64,000 nt of DNA from assembly GCA_037176885.1 (NCBI GenBank), contig JAWWNJ010000179.1, forward strand, positions 124,001 through 188,000. Direction: 5' to 3'. Origin of the DNA: Favolaschia claudopus. Lineage: Eukaryota > Basidiomycota > Agaricomycetes > Agaricales > Mycenaceae. This document shows positions 11,511 to 25,466 of this stretch, in pieces. The notes below the pieces were generated by a model. The model searched no databases and was not told where the DNA came from. It saw only the letters and a program-made list of their open reading frames with translations. Positions within the stretch are counted from its first letter, which is position 1. Every line of letters starts with the position of its first letter. A program made the position numbers and the translations under genes.

Positions 11511-14506
11511 ATGACTCCGACGACTGTTTCCTATGGCGCGCAGAAACCGACTCCTTCTCGAAAACGTGCTGGCACGTTGCCACCAGGACGTGGTCGTACC
11601 TCTTCACAGTCACAGCGAACGAATCCCGCCGTTGAACCGGATCCTGGAGCTTGCACAGACGAACTGCATTCATTTCAAAGTATTGCTGTGGAGACCGCTC
11701 CTCTTGGCAAGAACCTACACAGAGAGAAGACTCGCGATCCCACATCCCTCAATAGACATGGCACACTACTCAGTTCTGGGGCGACTCCACTCAAGCGCAC
11801 TGTAGAGCTCAGATCGCTTCTCGGCAACAATAAATCGCGACTGCCACCTGGCGCTTCAGTACTGAAGCAGCATTGTGAGCAAGACCTGACTCATCTTGAA
11901 CAAGCAAAGCCACGCGCACGAGGTCGGTCAGAGAGAAAAAATGCTCCTAAAAAGTGAAATGCTCATGCGTTTCTAGTCGAAGTTGATATAATGCTGCATA
12001 GTAATGTCTGCGTCGAAGGTGGTGTCTTGGAGGGAGTCATCAAACTTCGCATTCGCCCATGCAAGACGACTGAGTCCACTGTATCCATCTCTGACGGGAA
12101 AATCCGGATTCTCGGGTTTGAAACCGTCTCTGGTGATTACCATGAGTTTTTCCAGCATTCCACTAGCTTCTCGGCAGTCGTCACATCGTTGACTGGAATT
12201 TATGCGTCCCGTCCGGACTCTGAAGGCTTCTGCAGAGCGCAAGACGGTCTTCACAAAATGAATTTCAAAATGCAACTTCCAATTAGTACGGCTCGACGTC
12301 CCAAAGGTCCTTTCAACGGGCCTTCAGGTGCCGCCATCAGATACATTGCTCTCGTGTACGTGTGCCTCTCCAGAGCCTTCTTGTGTTCTGACCGATTCCA
12401 AGCTCCATCAAAGTCAAGGATGAGTTCAGCAAACGGAGCATTGCTCATTTCTACCGGGACTGCGAGATCTGGCCAAGACTCGATCCTTCTGCGATGCTAG
12501 CACCAGCTCAACACCCTATCAAGGCAACCAAATCCAAGAGTCTATTTATGGGTGGAAGCGGCCAAGTACATTTGACAGCAGCTCTACATCGGTCCACTTT
12601 CGTCGCTGGATCAAGAGTGAACGTGAACATATGCGTAAAAAATGAGACCAAAAAGATCATCAAGGGCCTCACATTGGCACTGTTCATGTCCACAGTCCTA
12701 TCTAAGCGAACCCCACAAGCGAAATCTACCGCGGCCGAAATCGATATGGATAAGTGCCAAACCACGAGTAACAAAAAAGCTGTGGCTTCGTCAACCTTGG
12801 AGATGGCCAAAGGGTTCCCTAAGGCTCATTCGACGAACGATGGCTGGTGGGCCGGAATTCATGGCGGAGAGAGGTCGAATTTTTCTCATTTCATTCTCGC
12901 CCCAGTGGGTTCATCGTTTTCTTTTGCGTCTATAGTTAACGTGGTCAGTCACTGCATTCCGAGCCCTGATAGGCGAACGTGGTTTACATCAGCCTATCAT
13001 CGCCTATCTCGGCCGACCCCAGGAGGCGAAGTTGGCCGACGCCAGGTCGACTAAATTTAGCCCACCGCTGCCTACGCTTCGCCTACGCAGGGCTCCAGTT
13101 ATGGCTTTCGTGTGTACACACAGCTTCATTGCTCACATTATCATCCATATAGCCTCAGAATATCCGGTACCAATCCCGGTAGGCCCTTCCCAAAGGAATT
13201 TGAACCAAATTATGAACGCGATCCAAATTTAACCGAGGTGTTGATGAACTTGACGTCAATCGGCCAAATCGGACCTGTCATCCGGAAATTACCGCCTCCG
13301 ACTTCACAACGATAACTTGGGGGTCGACTGCGACAAATTAAGGTCAAAGCAGCATATAAACAGCACCAGAGGGGGGTCAGAATAGGTGTTTTGACTCTAA
13401 TTTTGCCTACCTCTGCCTATCCGAGTAGGCAAACCCTTCGCCTACGACCCCTCGGAATGCAGTGAGTGTAGCCGGAGGCACTCACTCTCACTGGCGGCGC
13501 TCTCATCGAAGTGACTTATACGATTAGGGTCAGTCTACACACCGGCTCTCTGACTAGTGACCTCTGGGTGGATTTACCGATCTATATTGTCAATTTTCTA
13601 TCTCTCGATCCTCCGACTCCGCTATTCACGATCTCGTCGAATGAAACCATTATGGATGAATCTTGGCAAATCTCTGGCGGAATCCCAGACTCAGCGTCGG
13701 CTCATGCTGGAACATGTGATAACTTTCAAGACCAGGAATATAGCTTGGGCGATGACCGCGACGATGATGAAAGATGGCAAGAGTCGGAAAGTGGTCACGA
13801 ACTGCATTCAAAGGATGCTTCCAGCTGTGACGTTGCAGAAGACATGCTGCACGCTATACTGGCTGCCCAAGTGGACGCCGAAAACGAGCGGAATGAAGAC
13901 AGTCAGGCAGACTCCCAGCAGCCATGTTCGCAGGACGATGGGGGACTGGACGCCGATCCTAATATTGCGAAGCCCAGTGCACCATTTTCGTCCGACTCCA
14001 CGTATGAGCGCATTTCCAGACCTACTTTACCCCACGGCCCTTCATCGTTTGCAGTACGCGTGCAGAAGAAACTCGAACTCGCGGCCACCACGCCGCTCTC
14101 CATCGGCGAAACAACGACCTCGCCGCTTGATATTAATGCTATTGCTGCTCGCGAGTCAAGTTCAACTTGTGAGCGAGATAACCTCCCAAATTCAGGGGTC
14201 TCGTCGTATCAGGACTTTTCCGACTCTGGCTCTGCGGCCTGCGCCTTGAACCCTTCAATTCCGAAGAGTACTTCCCCAGTCGAGTCTCAAGGTATCGGTG
14301 TCAATCCGGATACTGCAGTCGCGGGGATGGCCACATTCGCTGTCGCTGCAAGACCACCTGCACAACGCAATCACTCGCTCGAACAAATCAAAGAACAGCT
14401 GAAACCGAGGCGACCGCTGATTGCAGCTGGTATGTCGTCAGCGGGATCGGTCAAGGATAAGATTAGGGAGTTGGAGGAGCGCGTTCGAGCTACAGAAGGC
14501 TACTGA
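11511..14506 (+). CDS. Arrestin-like domain protein (alpha-arrestin family)
   Basis: Multi-exon gene. Exon 1 (11511-11922) is a disordered basic N-terminus ending RAR; a 54-nt intron (11923-11976) joins it to VEVDIMLHSNVCVEGG, the start of an arrestin-N fold (GVIKLRIR, VSISDGKIRILGFE, HEFFQHSTSF). The arrestin-C half follows: GQVHLTAALHRSTFVAGSRVNVNICVKN, HFILAP, then LIEVTYTIRVSLHTGSLTSDLWVDLPIYIVNFLSLDPP. The Ser- and acid-rich tail ends in a short coiled coil (DKIRELEERVRATEGY). Alpha-arrestins act as adaptors of Rsp5-type ubiquitin ligases on membrane proteins; no clear PPxY motif was noted, so the partner is open. The intron between HFILAP and the next exon (about 12909-13471) contains a 515-bp inserted element. 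Without it the intron would be about 49 nt. The gene converges with VTA1. Confidence 0.75.
12950..13464. mobile_element. CACTA-like non-autonomous DNA transposon (MITE) in arrestin intron
   Basis: A 515-bp element begins CACTGCATTCCGAG and ends CTCGGAATGCAGTG, a perfect 14-bp terminal inverted repeat. It is flanked on both sides by AGT (12947-12949 and 13465-13467), a 3-bp target-site duplication. The ends also share TAGGCGAA at the same offset. Several short GCCTA/TAGGC units cluster in both subterminal zones (about 12970-13095 and 13405-13450), as in CACTA/EnSpm elements. The CACT(A/G) terminus plus 3-bp duplication fits that superfamily. There is no transposase-length frame; a frame of 67 codons inside (13112-13315) is not recognised. 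The element lies in the intron just before the 3' splice site. Confidence 0.75.
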
Positions 14507-14654
14507 GAGCCAAACGAGGGGAGAAATAATATGAGTAATAGGTAATGGGACAGGTGGATACAAGCAGTGAAGGCTACATTGAGAAGGGAATCCGATTATA
14601 TGACGACGATAGAAATTCTGAGAATGTTAATGAACGTATTAAAGTAAACAAAAA

Positions 14655-16367
14655 TCAGCCCCCAAGCACTGCGAGGGCGGCGCGCAATTCTCGTCGCGCT
14701 TGTTCGGCGTCCTCATAATCCAGCGCGCTAATGGCGAATCGGCAGTGCTTTTGCGCCTTGGCTATGACAGTGGGCGTCAATTCGACAGCCTCTGGCACAG
14801 GCAAAGGCGGGGGCGGGGAGACCAGCGTCGGGGGAGTGACGAACGAGGGTGGAGGAGGGACAACGGGGGTAATCGCCGGCGGGGCAGAGGGCAAAACGGA
14901 TCCGTAGAAATCTGACTCGGGGCCTAAAGGAGGGGCGGAGGCATACGGGTGCCCTGGTGCAGGCTGCGAAGGTTGAGCACCGGAAATGAAAGAAGGTTGG
15001 TGGGGATCTGGGACAAAACCCAGCGGTAGGTCCATTCCATTAGGAGCGACCGGACCATTTGAAACTTGCCATGCTTCGTTCGGGGTGCGAGCAGGGAAAA
15101 TGGGGGATACCGGCGGTGAACCGTCTGTTGTAGAGAATCCGCCAGCGGATGGAGTGAAATGCACCGATTTCTTGCTCTCGTTACTTCCAGAACGGTCTGG
15201 AACCAGAGACGGGGTTTTCCCTGAAACATCTCGCTTTAATAGGAGACCGCCGTCCCTGCTACTGGAGCTGCTGCTGCCGCTTCCAGCCCTCGCATGGCCG
15301 TTGGCTGAAGTAGGAGATGGAGAATGAGGAGTGTCAATCATCTCTTGCGGGGAAGTTCCAGTACCTGGGGTGGCGGCTGTACTCCAACTACCTGGTGTCG
15401 CCTCCCCCGATTTTTCACCATCCCATGTCCCGGGATTGAGGCCATGACCAGCAGCAGCGTCGTTCCGGCGCGGTGGAGTTTGAGGTGAAAAGTCACGATT
15501 TGCATTAACTATATCAGCGGTCTCCATGCGTGGTGAAGTCCGTTTGATTTTGGGAGGTGAGCCACCGGGCGGAGTCGCCTGCGACTGCGGAGAAGGTGGG
15601 GATTTCTGAACAGTGGTGCCAGACATGTTGCTATCTGTACTAGAGAATGTCGGGGGAGCAGGGATTTGCTGTAGTTGTGAAAGTTCTGCCTCAATCCCCG
15701 GGGTTGAGCCGCCAGCGGGCCCCGGAGTGGGTTTTCTGCCTTCGCGATATGCTTTGGCAATGTCGGCCGCTTTCCATTTTGCATATCGTATTTTTTCCTC
15801 GTTCTAAACGTCATTGAGAATCAAAAAAGGTGATGGACCACGGGCTCCACTCACCGAGTCAGAGACCTCAGTCTGAGGAAAGGTCGTCAAAACTTCGAGG
15901 AAATTAGCTGCGGCCAGAAATTTTTTCGCAGTCGACCTGTATGCATTGTGAGATATTGGTACGCGCAAGAAGTTGAAACGTAAGATCCGCGAACCTATTA
16001 CCAGCACCTGAACGATCTTCGTTATCTGCCATGGCAAATACGCGAAGGGCAAAATTTTCAACGAAAGCGGCACTCGCAGACTCGATGTCAATCGCGTCAT
16101 TAGCTCCGATGTCTTGCTTTAGCTTTTCGAGGTTGCCGAGAAGCTCAAAGAGAAAGTCGCGGGAGGGGGGATCCTTTGCCTTGAGACCGATACCGACCTG
16201 TGCGGCATAATACATGCCTGGACCGGAGTGAGATGTAGCTGCTGTTGAAAAAGTCGTAGAACCGTACACCAATATGCGACAACGGGTTCCTTTATACGGA
16301 GCTCATCGGCGCGTTGAAGATAGGGAGCAATTGACTTGAGAGGGGCGGGAACTGGGGGTGGCACCAT
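14655..16367 (-). CDS. VTA1: Vta1/LIP5 family, Vps4 AAA-ATPase activator of ESCRT-III
   Basis: Multi-exon gene. The N-terminal MIT-like region reads PLKSIAPYLQRADELRIKEPVVAYW, then YYAAQVGIGLKAKDPPSRDFLFELLGNLEKLK and FVENFALRVFAMADNEDRSG. These are the conserved helices of Vta1 that bind ESCRT-III tails. An exon with AAANFLEVLTTFPQ and IRYAKWKAADIAKAYREGRKPTPGP follows, then a long Pro/Ser-rich linker. The C-terminal VSL domain is AKAQKHCRFAISALDYEDAEQARRELRAAL, which dimerises and stimulates Vps4. The protein acts at endosomes in multivesicular body sorting. The start at 16367 (MVPPPVPAPLKSIAPYL) agrees with the family start. The linker (including a Ser run) is longer than in yeast, as is usual in basidiomycetes. 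Confidence 0.88.
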
Positions 16368-17313
16368 GAGGGAAGAACCGAGGAAGTTGGAGCAATACTG
16401 TTCCTTTATAAAGCTGCGCGCTGAGTCGATCTCGAAGTTACAGTATGCGATCAACTTACCTTACGGCATTCAAACTAATTCTTTGTCTCCACCACTGCAT
16501 TCCCTTACACCCCGCTCCTCTTGCCTCCTGGCAGACGCGTTGCACTGATACGCCCAGAGCAATCTAGCGGGTTCTCTTTATTGCTGCTATCTCACCCCGT
16601 GCTAGTACCCAGCATCACTAATCTTTCCCGCCCCAACTGCGTCACCTGAACATTTTTTTCCAAAGTTGCCCGGGGCCTTCCTGCACTTATCGCTGTTCGC
16701 CGTGGATCTGCTGTACTTATCTCTTCCAGCTGTCGCGGCGTTGACTTGAACTATCAAACAATTCAACAGCTCAATGCAACTGCAAATGACTTCATGAAGC
16801 ATAATCCTACCGCTGCTTTCTCATGCTTCCCCTTTCTCCACTTGAATATGCTCCCGTAACCTGCCTCGACTGCCCCATTCGCCTCATTCCCCTTCACAGT
16901 CGGCAAGTCGACGTCACTGTGCCTCCAAGCTCCTCCTGAATTGGTCAAAACGGCTATGTATTATATGTGGCACGATAGCATGTCGCGCGTCACTTGCACG
17001 GCGGGATCCACACCACATTCCGGGGCCTTCTTGTGAGTTCAAAGTGGTGGCCTTGCCTCTAAGGACCTAGATTCCGACCCAAGTCTTGGTTAACCCGGCT
17101 TACATTTTGTCGTCCTGTTACCGAATATAGTCTGAGATGTCGTTTCTACCTGAGGCGAGAAATACTCGTGCGATTAATTTCAATCATGAACTATCACTCC
17201 GGCAATAGCAACATATGTATGAGCTGAATTTTTGCGAATTGACTCGCGCCCTCGGCCAAAGCCGATGTTTTCTGTTGTTTATGTAATCCATCCCATCCTC
17301 AACTTGAACTTTG
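16368..17313. other. Intergenic stretch between VTA1 and POP3 (divergent)
   Basis: This 946-bp interval serves as the upstream region of both VTA1 (minus) and POP3 (plus). Short open frames exist on the minus strand (about 16602-16948) but have no splice-linked partners or recognisable domains. No tRNA-like or repeat structure was seen. Confidence 0.5.
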
Positions 17314-18377
17314 ATGTCGGCCAAGGTCCATACGAACCCATCGAACCGCGCCAAGACTCGCGACGAGCTTGAGAAGAAAGTAGTATTCAAGAGTGTTCTC
17401 GATAGCCCTTTCCGTGTGCCATGGTATGCTAGGTCTCGCTGTTTGGCGGCACGCTGAACATATTCAGGCCATCCATTCCTATCTCCGTTCAGAAAACCGC
17501 GCTTGAATACACCCTGTCTCTTCTGAAAGATGTTGGCGCGTATCATTCTACACGCGGGCGGGAATCAAGAAAGGGCAAACAGCTTTCAAACGACACCAGA
17601 CCGAATAAGAGGAGAAAGGTTGACTTGGAACTCCCTCCCCAGGGCACCGACTCTATTCTGCCGGAAATCAGCGCGCCTGCTGAGAACAGTCCTATCCCAC
17701 GTCCAGATATTCTATCGCATCTATCTATCGGGCTTAACGCAGTCACTAGAAGGTTGGACGACCAAATTCGCTCTTCGCGCAAGACTGTTTCGCTGAATTC
17801 TGCTCCTACTGCTGCGTCTGTCCCGCCCACTGTCTCAATCAAAGTGGTTATGGTCTGCCGCGCAGATGTAGACCCCAGCATCCTCATCGCCCATATCCCG
17901 CACGAAGTAGCCGCGTACAATTCTTGTGCTCCCTCAGACCCCATCAAATTGGTTACCTTTCCTAAGGGCGCGGAAGCGGATCTGGCGAAAGCAATTGGTT
18001 TGCGACGGGTGACAGTCATAGCGATGGACGTGAGTGTGATCGATGTTCTCGCCTCTGCAGCTCATCTAATCATGCATTGTTTTCGCGTTCAGATCAACAC
18101 ACCGGGTCTAGACGGACTGGTGGCTTTGTTGGATTCTGTTCCGACTGTAACAGCACCTTGGCTGACATCGCGCGCTGCGTCTGCAACTCCCGTCAATCAG
18201 CAGCTTATTCCTACGCATGTGAAACAGCTCCGAACCACAGCTCCCAAGGATATGAGGCTGGCGAAGTTGCTCAGAGTCGAAGGCAAGGCGGCTGCAAAGG
18301 TGCAGAATAAATCAGCGAAGCGGAAACTCGTGACAAAAACTGTCGTGGTATCAACTGCTGCTCAGACAGCCTCCTAG
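17314..18377 (+). CDS. POP3: RNase P/MRP subunit Pop3 (L7Ae/Rpp38-like)
   Basis: Three visible exons. Exon 1 gives KTRDELEKKVVFKSVLDSPFRVPW, the signature start of fungal Pop3. An intron of about 44 nt (GTATGC...TTCAG) joins it to PSIPISVQKTALEYTLSLLKDVGAYH. A basic nuclear-type patch RPNKRRKVDLE follows, then an L7Ae-like fold: VVMVCRADVDPSILIAHIPHEVAAYN, PIKLVTFPKGAEADLAKAIGLRRVTVIAMD. A second intron of 63 nt, in frame if retained, leads to INTPGLDGLVALLD. Pop3 is a protein subunit of nuclear RNase P and RNase MRP (tRNA 5' and pre-rRNA processing). The basic C-terminus (KNKSAKRKL-like) fits RNA binding. It ends tail-to-tail with DCD1. Confidence 0.8.
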
Positions 18378-18610
18378 AGCGATGCAGACCAGTGGTGTAT
18401 TCGAATTGTGTATTGGAATCTTGTACCTACATATATGTTCCCAATTTGTTGCCAATATCGACGCGAAAATAAGCGTAGAAATAATAATAAAAGGCCGAAA
18501 AAGCTCTACTCGGAGTCTACAGAGACAGTTACAAATGACAAATAGCATCAACGACATGGCGTAAATAGTCTGTAAATAATGGGACACGATTTGACGACAG
18601 CATTTTCGCA

Positions 18611-20127
18611 TCATGGTCGTATCGTTTGAATGGGCTGGAAACGTCGTAATTCGACTCCTGCTTCAGCCAAGAGTCTTGCAGACGCATCATCTCTGGTGTA
18701 AGAATCGTCAGACGGATCTGTGGAACGAACCAGCGGCCTACACTTTATAGCTTAAATTATAGACCACGGTTTTTACTCCAGTCTGAATGATCTTGATCGT
18801 GCACTTCAGGCAGGGACATCTATCAACATTGAGCACTCGTATTCGGACGCGGCGTAGGCGAAGAAAATTATACGTATTGCAGTACAACACAGATCCCTCA
18901 CCCACTCGCTCCCTGCCAGCCTCGAGGAGCGCTATACAAGGTTGTTCATGAGGCGGAATGCGTAAGGCGCGAATTTCCCACCGTTCTCCTCTGCGTGAAG
19001 GCAGACACATTCGTACTCGACGGCTCCCGGATACGAAGCTCCATTGCATTTCACACACCCACCTTCGTTACAATTCTTGACGCCGCGAGGCGTCCCATTG
19101 TATCTTACCAGCAGTGAGTGAGATGATTATAAGTCCAGAGGGAAGGGGTACCCAGTTGCAAGTATGCGATTTTCGCGCACGAGGACAGCGCCAACGCGAC
19201 GCTTCATACAATTGGACCTTTTTGAGGCAAGGGATGCCAGCGTCTAAGGGGTGTAAGGTCAAGCTAGGTTCCAAAGCCGAGTTCTGACCATAAAATAGGC
19301 ATCCCATTGGGGTCGCAGATGTCCCGGATCGAGCAGGTTGAGGTTATCCAAGTAGGAGTGAAGAACGGAGAGACTCGGGAAATTATTGGAGATGTGAATG
19401 TTAACCAAGTCGCCGAGGCTACTCAAGGAAGATACGGTTTCGGGCAAGTCGACGCCGAAGACGAGGCTATCATCCTCTCGAACAAATTGCTCTAGTGAAA
19501 AGGTCTGAGAACTGATAGAACCTTCAGTCAAGACTTTGCCATTCCTAGTCATTCTCGGCCTACCTGATGTTGTTCATATTGGAGCGGTAAAATCGATCCA
19601 GTAGGGGAGCATCAATAGAAAGCAGCAGGAAGAACGGTCGCTTGACAAATAAGTTGATTGCCTCTCTAGAATAGATATCCATGGTCACGAAGTTCCTCCT
19701 CCAATTTCTTGTCACGTATTCCAATAATGCAATCGGAGAAGAAAAACAATGCGGTTTCTCCTCTCTCTCCTCCTGGTCGAAATTAGCGAGGGAAGGTTGC
19801 GGAGTCGGTCCAAGTGTAAGAAACGAAAGATGTTTAGTATGAACAGCGTCGTTCTCGTTGTAATATGGATCAGAGGTAGATATCGATGAGGAAGAGTCGG
19901 AGTGCGGTAAATCCTTAGAACTCGTGAGTCAAGATAACGTTTGAGAGCGTGAGCGGTCGAGATGCACCTCCAAGTCATTGATAATTCGCACACGCTGGAA
20001 GCCTTTGGATACCAGATAGTTCTCAACAGATGTTTTTCCGGAACTAGTGGGTCCACATTTGAATGATTCGGCGGCGAAGTGTTCCCTTTGGCACTTGCCT
20101 GCGTGTGCCTAGAATAGCTACAAGCAT
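18611..20127 (-). CDS. DCD1: dCMP deaminase (Dcd1 type, N-terminal P-loop plus deaminase domain)
   Basis: Multi-exon gene. The first exon MLVAILGTR continues to SSGKTSVENYLVSKGF, a P-loop domain typical of fungal Dcd1, only if a GC-AG intron (20044-20098, donor GCAAGT) is removed. Later exons give YVTRNWRRNFVTMDIYSREA, RPFFLLLSIDAPLLDRFYR, DLVNIHISN and LRPQWDAYFM. The deaminase domain reads TLASLASKRSNCMKRRVGAVLV, ENRILATG, YNGTPRGVKNCNEGGC, the zinc/proton-shuttle motif HAEENA, and CPCLKC with two zinc cysteines. The last exon is DDASARLLAEAGVELRRFQ. The enzyme converts dCMP to dUMP for dTMP synthesis. It is interrupted by at least six short introns, so no single reading frame shows it. It is head-to-head with PAB1. 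Confidence 0.85.
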
Positions 20128-20583
20128 GGATGATACTTGTGGTGAATATGGTGTGAATAGCAGCCGGCCAAATGCTCCAAGGAAAGAACAACACGATAGG
20201 GAAGTTGGGAGGTTAAGTAAAGGGTGTGACAGAATGTGACCGATCGCGTTCAGCGTGATCAATCGATCTTACTAATGCCCCGGCCCGAGGTCGCCAAGCT
20301 TCGTCGGCATTTCCCGGCAACTTTTCTTGGTTTCCACTTTCATGTCCGTTGAGCAGTGAGCCCTCACTCTCTACCACGTGCCGTCAACCGATTCTCTCTC
20401 TCGCCCTCACTCTCTACCACGTACCTTATAGCGGGACATAATGGTGCGCACTACACCAAGCTTGGGTATTCCTCCTACTTAACTTATCGGAGGGACACTA
20501 GATTTTTTAACCTCGACACTTATTATTATAATCTTTTCGACTTCGCGGCCCAGAGGTAGACACCAGTTAGAAATAAGCCACAA
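20128..20583. promoter_or_regulatory. Bidirectional DCD1/PAB1 upstream region with 20-bp direct repeat
   Basis: A 456-bp divergent intergenic region. The 20-bp sequence GCCCTCACTCTCTACCACGT occurs at 20360-20379 and again at 20403-20422, on the PAB1 side. The first copy is followed by G, making a CACGTG E-box at its end; the second continues TACC. Pyrimidine-rich tracts surround it. The function is inferred only from position. Confidence 0.5.
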
Positions 20584-22978
<2,395 letters not shown>

Positions 22979-23566
22979 GTTGCTTTTTGACAGATTGTCT
23001 GAGCAAAACTTCCAGAGATCTCAACGATCGATTTGTATATAGCTTTCTATACCAACGCTGTAGCCCTAAGGAATTCAACTTCGCCTTCACTGATTGATTT
23101 TCTTTTGATCCTCATCAAGAGTGGCGGTGTTCCGTTCCCCATTCTTCCCTACTCTTACTACATTCAGGTCTGTTCAACTTCCAGTGGTTAGAGTTCGGTC
23201 TGTTCCAGTGAGGGCGCAAAACGGTCTTTGTTACTGAGAGGCCCATACCACTACTTGCCCTGTCATGATACTACCATCTCCGAGGCAGGTTACCATGAAT
23301 TATGCAAACTCATAATCCTTGAATTCTTTCCTCCTGCCAGCGACTCTTCACCAAGATCGGGGATTCCCGTTGACTTTGACTTGAAAACACTGCCGCCCGA
23401 TCAGAATAATGGTGAGGGCGAAAATAAAATGTCTCCGATATCGCCTGCAAGGTGGTCTGTCGTGTGCGTTCAAATCTTCACCTTGCTCATCATTCATAGA
23501 TATCGAAGTCCCCGACGACCCGCCGGTCCCGTCACCTATCTGTTTACCCCGTTGCCATCCAACTCT
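22979..23566. other. Intergenic stretch downstream of PAB1
   Basis: No confident gene. The frame of the following DUF6593-like gene stays open upstream to about 23228, with low-quality coding character (MLLRGPYHYLPCHDTT), so an extra upstream exon is possible. Confidence 0.4.
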
Positions 23567-24221
23567 ATGCTTCTTGCCCCCTCGGATGTTACCGACCGCC
23601 CGCAGAGACCTTACATCGTTTCTGTAAATTTGAATTGCTTCACGCCAACCTCATACATTACCCAAATCAAAAAGACTGCATGGGATGGGGATCACGTCGG
23701 AGATTTCGAGCTTTGTTCAGTCAACGTCCGGAATTCTGGAACTGTTTGTCTACGCGGCAACGAATATCTCATTTCTGACGTGCTAAGCTCTCAATTCAAT
23801 GTCTTCCGCACGGTCAGTGTTTATCCCGCCTCCTCCGCGCCCTTTCCCGCGTGATCTACTTTATGACCTGAACCAAATATTTCCAGACGTGGGAATGGAA
23901 AATAAAGAACGGAACCGACAAACCAATACTGTTGTTTTGGGATGACTACGCGGGCGGGGGAATTCTGACTGTGAGCAGATAGCTCCTCATACTCTGTGGT
24001 GCCTTGCACTGATCCCACCATGTCAGTGCTACTCGTCACACGACAAGAACCCTGATAGTCTGCTGGCTAGGTTTACACCCAGGACGTTATTGAGAAAATA
24101 CGGCCAGCCCCACGACCCTCCGAAGCTCATGGTCAGTCCCGAAGGACACGATTTCTTTGACGACATTCTCATGTCAGCGCTAATTATCGAACGGATCCGG
24201 ACTACTCCCTCATCGTCCTGA
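23567..24221 (+). CDS. Small protein resembling DUF6593 family
   Basis: Three exons inferred: MLLAPSDVTDRPQRPYIVSV to VFRT; then TWEWKIKNGTDKPILLFWDDY to GGGILT; then CYSSHDKNPDSLLARFTPRT to the stop. The introns have GTCAGT...TTCCAG and GTGAGC...GTCAG signals. The end PPKLMVSPEGHDFFDDILMSALIIERIRTTPS is like the C-terminal strand-helix of the DUF6593 proteins that are common in Agaricomycetes. Function is unknown; no signal peptide is seen. The start is uncertain because the frame is open further 5'. The family call is by pattern, not by search. Confidence 0.55.
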
Positions 24222-24487
24222 CGAGTCTTAGAATGATTGAGGTCCGAATTTTTATTGTCCTGATCTTTGGTTGTTTTCCGCGATATCTGGAATACCAATG
24301 TATAGTACTTAGTCCATTATGTATTTTTATTTTCACATTTTTCTCCTCGTCCGTATGTTCCTGTGCAAGGACAAAGCGTGTTGCTCTGCCGTACCGGCGC
24401 GTACCAGGTGGCTATGCTCATCAAGCTTACTTGCACTTTCACCACGACCTAGACTGCTTTCGAGTCACTCTCTTTCCATCTACCGCC

Positions 24488-25294
24488 ATGATCAAAGTGA
24501 CTGAGCTCCAAGTTCTTCCTGCTAATGGCGTACTGAACGGAATTGGGGTAGATATGGAGCATGAAGAAGAACGAGGACGCTGCGGCCAAGAAGAAACCAA
24601 AGACCAGTGCCGCTCAGATTCGCGTACAGAAAGGTGCGCTATTCCACTCCGTCTGGCGTAGACGTATACTCAACCGTTACGCGAGATTTGACCGAACTCG
24701 ACCTCCCCTCCACCATGAAGACACACTTCCCCGATCCCGCCGATCTCCTTAACTTCACTTTGACCATAACACCGGACGAAGGTGCGCACAAGTCGCGTGT
24801 TCCTCTTCTGAGCCTCTCCATCTCTACGTCACAGGCATGTACAAGGGTGGCGCGTTTGTATTTTCTTTCGCGATAAACACCAACTACCCACACGACCCTC
24901 CAAAGGTCAAATGCACACAGACAGTCAGTTTCAATTAAGCATTAACTCTGTCTGTGCCATTAAATGCGTTACTGCAGATCTACCACCCAAATGTCGATTT
25001 GGAGGGTAATGTGTGTTTAAACATCCTACGGGAAGATTGGAAACCGGTATTGAATCTGAACTCGGTCATGGTTGGGCTGCAATACTTGTTCCTGGAACCC
25101 AATGCAGACGACCCTCTGAACAAAGGTGCGCATGTGAATTATTTCTTTGTCTCGACGTCTGAAAGCGGCATAACTCGCCAGAGGCTGCAATAGAGATGAG
25201 CAAGAATCGGGATCAGTTTTTGGCGAATGTCAAGTCGTCGTTGAGGGGGCACAACATCAAAGGTGTCCAGTACACGAATGTATCCGTGCGGTGA
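24488..25294 (+). CDS. UBC12: NEDD8-conjugating enzyme E2 Ubc12
   Basis: Transfers NEDD8/Rub1 from the E1 to cullins, activating cullin-RING ligases. The first coding exon is just ATG ATC AAA (24488-24496). A GTGACT...GGGTAG intron joins it to ATATGGAGC, giving [19 protein letters not shown], the N-terminal extension that docks on the NEDD8 E1. Further exons give [51 protein letters not shown], then [21 protein letters not shown] with the catalytic Cys, [23 protein letters not shown] and the last exon to [16 protein letters not shown]. All E2 landmarks (HPN, active Cys, DDPLN) are intact. At least five introns. It converges with the HIU hydrolase. Confidence 0.92.
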
Positions 25295-25466
25295 CGGCGA
25301 GATCGGCTACACCTCTTTGTCCATCGTTCATTGTTTCTGCATCCTCATCCTCCACGCATCTTCTGTCTCCGCATTTATGATGGTGTAGAAAACTGTAGAC
25401 GTTCTGTACCGCTTTCATTGCTATCGGAGTAGATAATACATGCTATAATCATTTTCGTTACACCTT

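Noticed and set aside
13112..13315. 67-codon frame inside the CACTA-like element as a host exon or transposase
   Set aside because: It lies wholly between the TIRs, matches no arrestin segment expected there and is too short for a transposase.
16980..17110. Possible tRNA or structured RNA upstream of POP3
   Set aside because: No cloverleaf with T-loop consensus could be drawn.
19712..20194. 160-codon minus-strand open frame as a separate gene
   Set aside because: It runs over DCD1 exons and introns in a wrong frame; the DCD1 exon chain explains the region.
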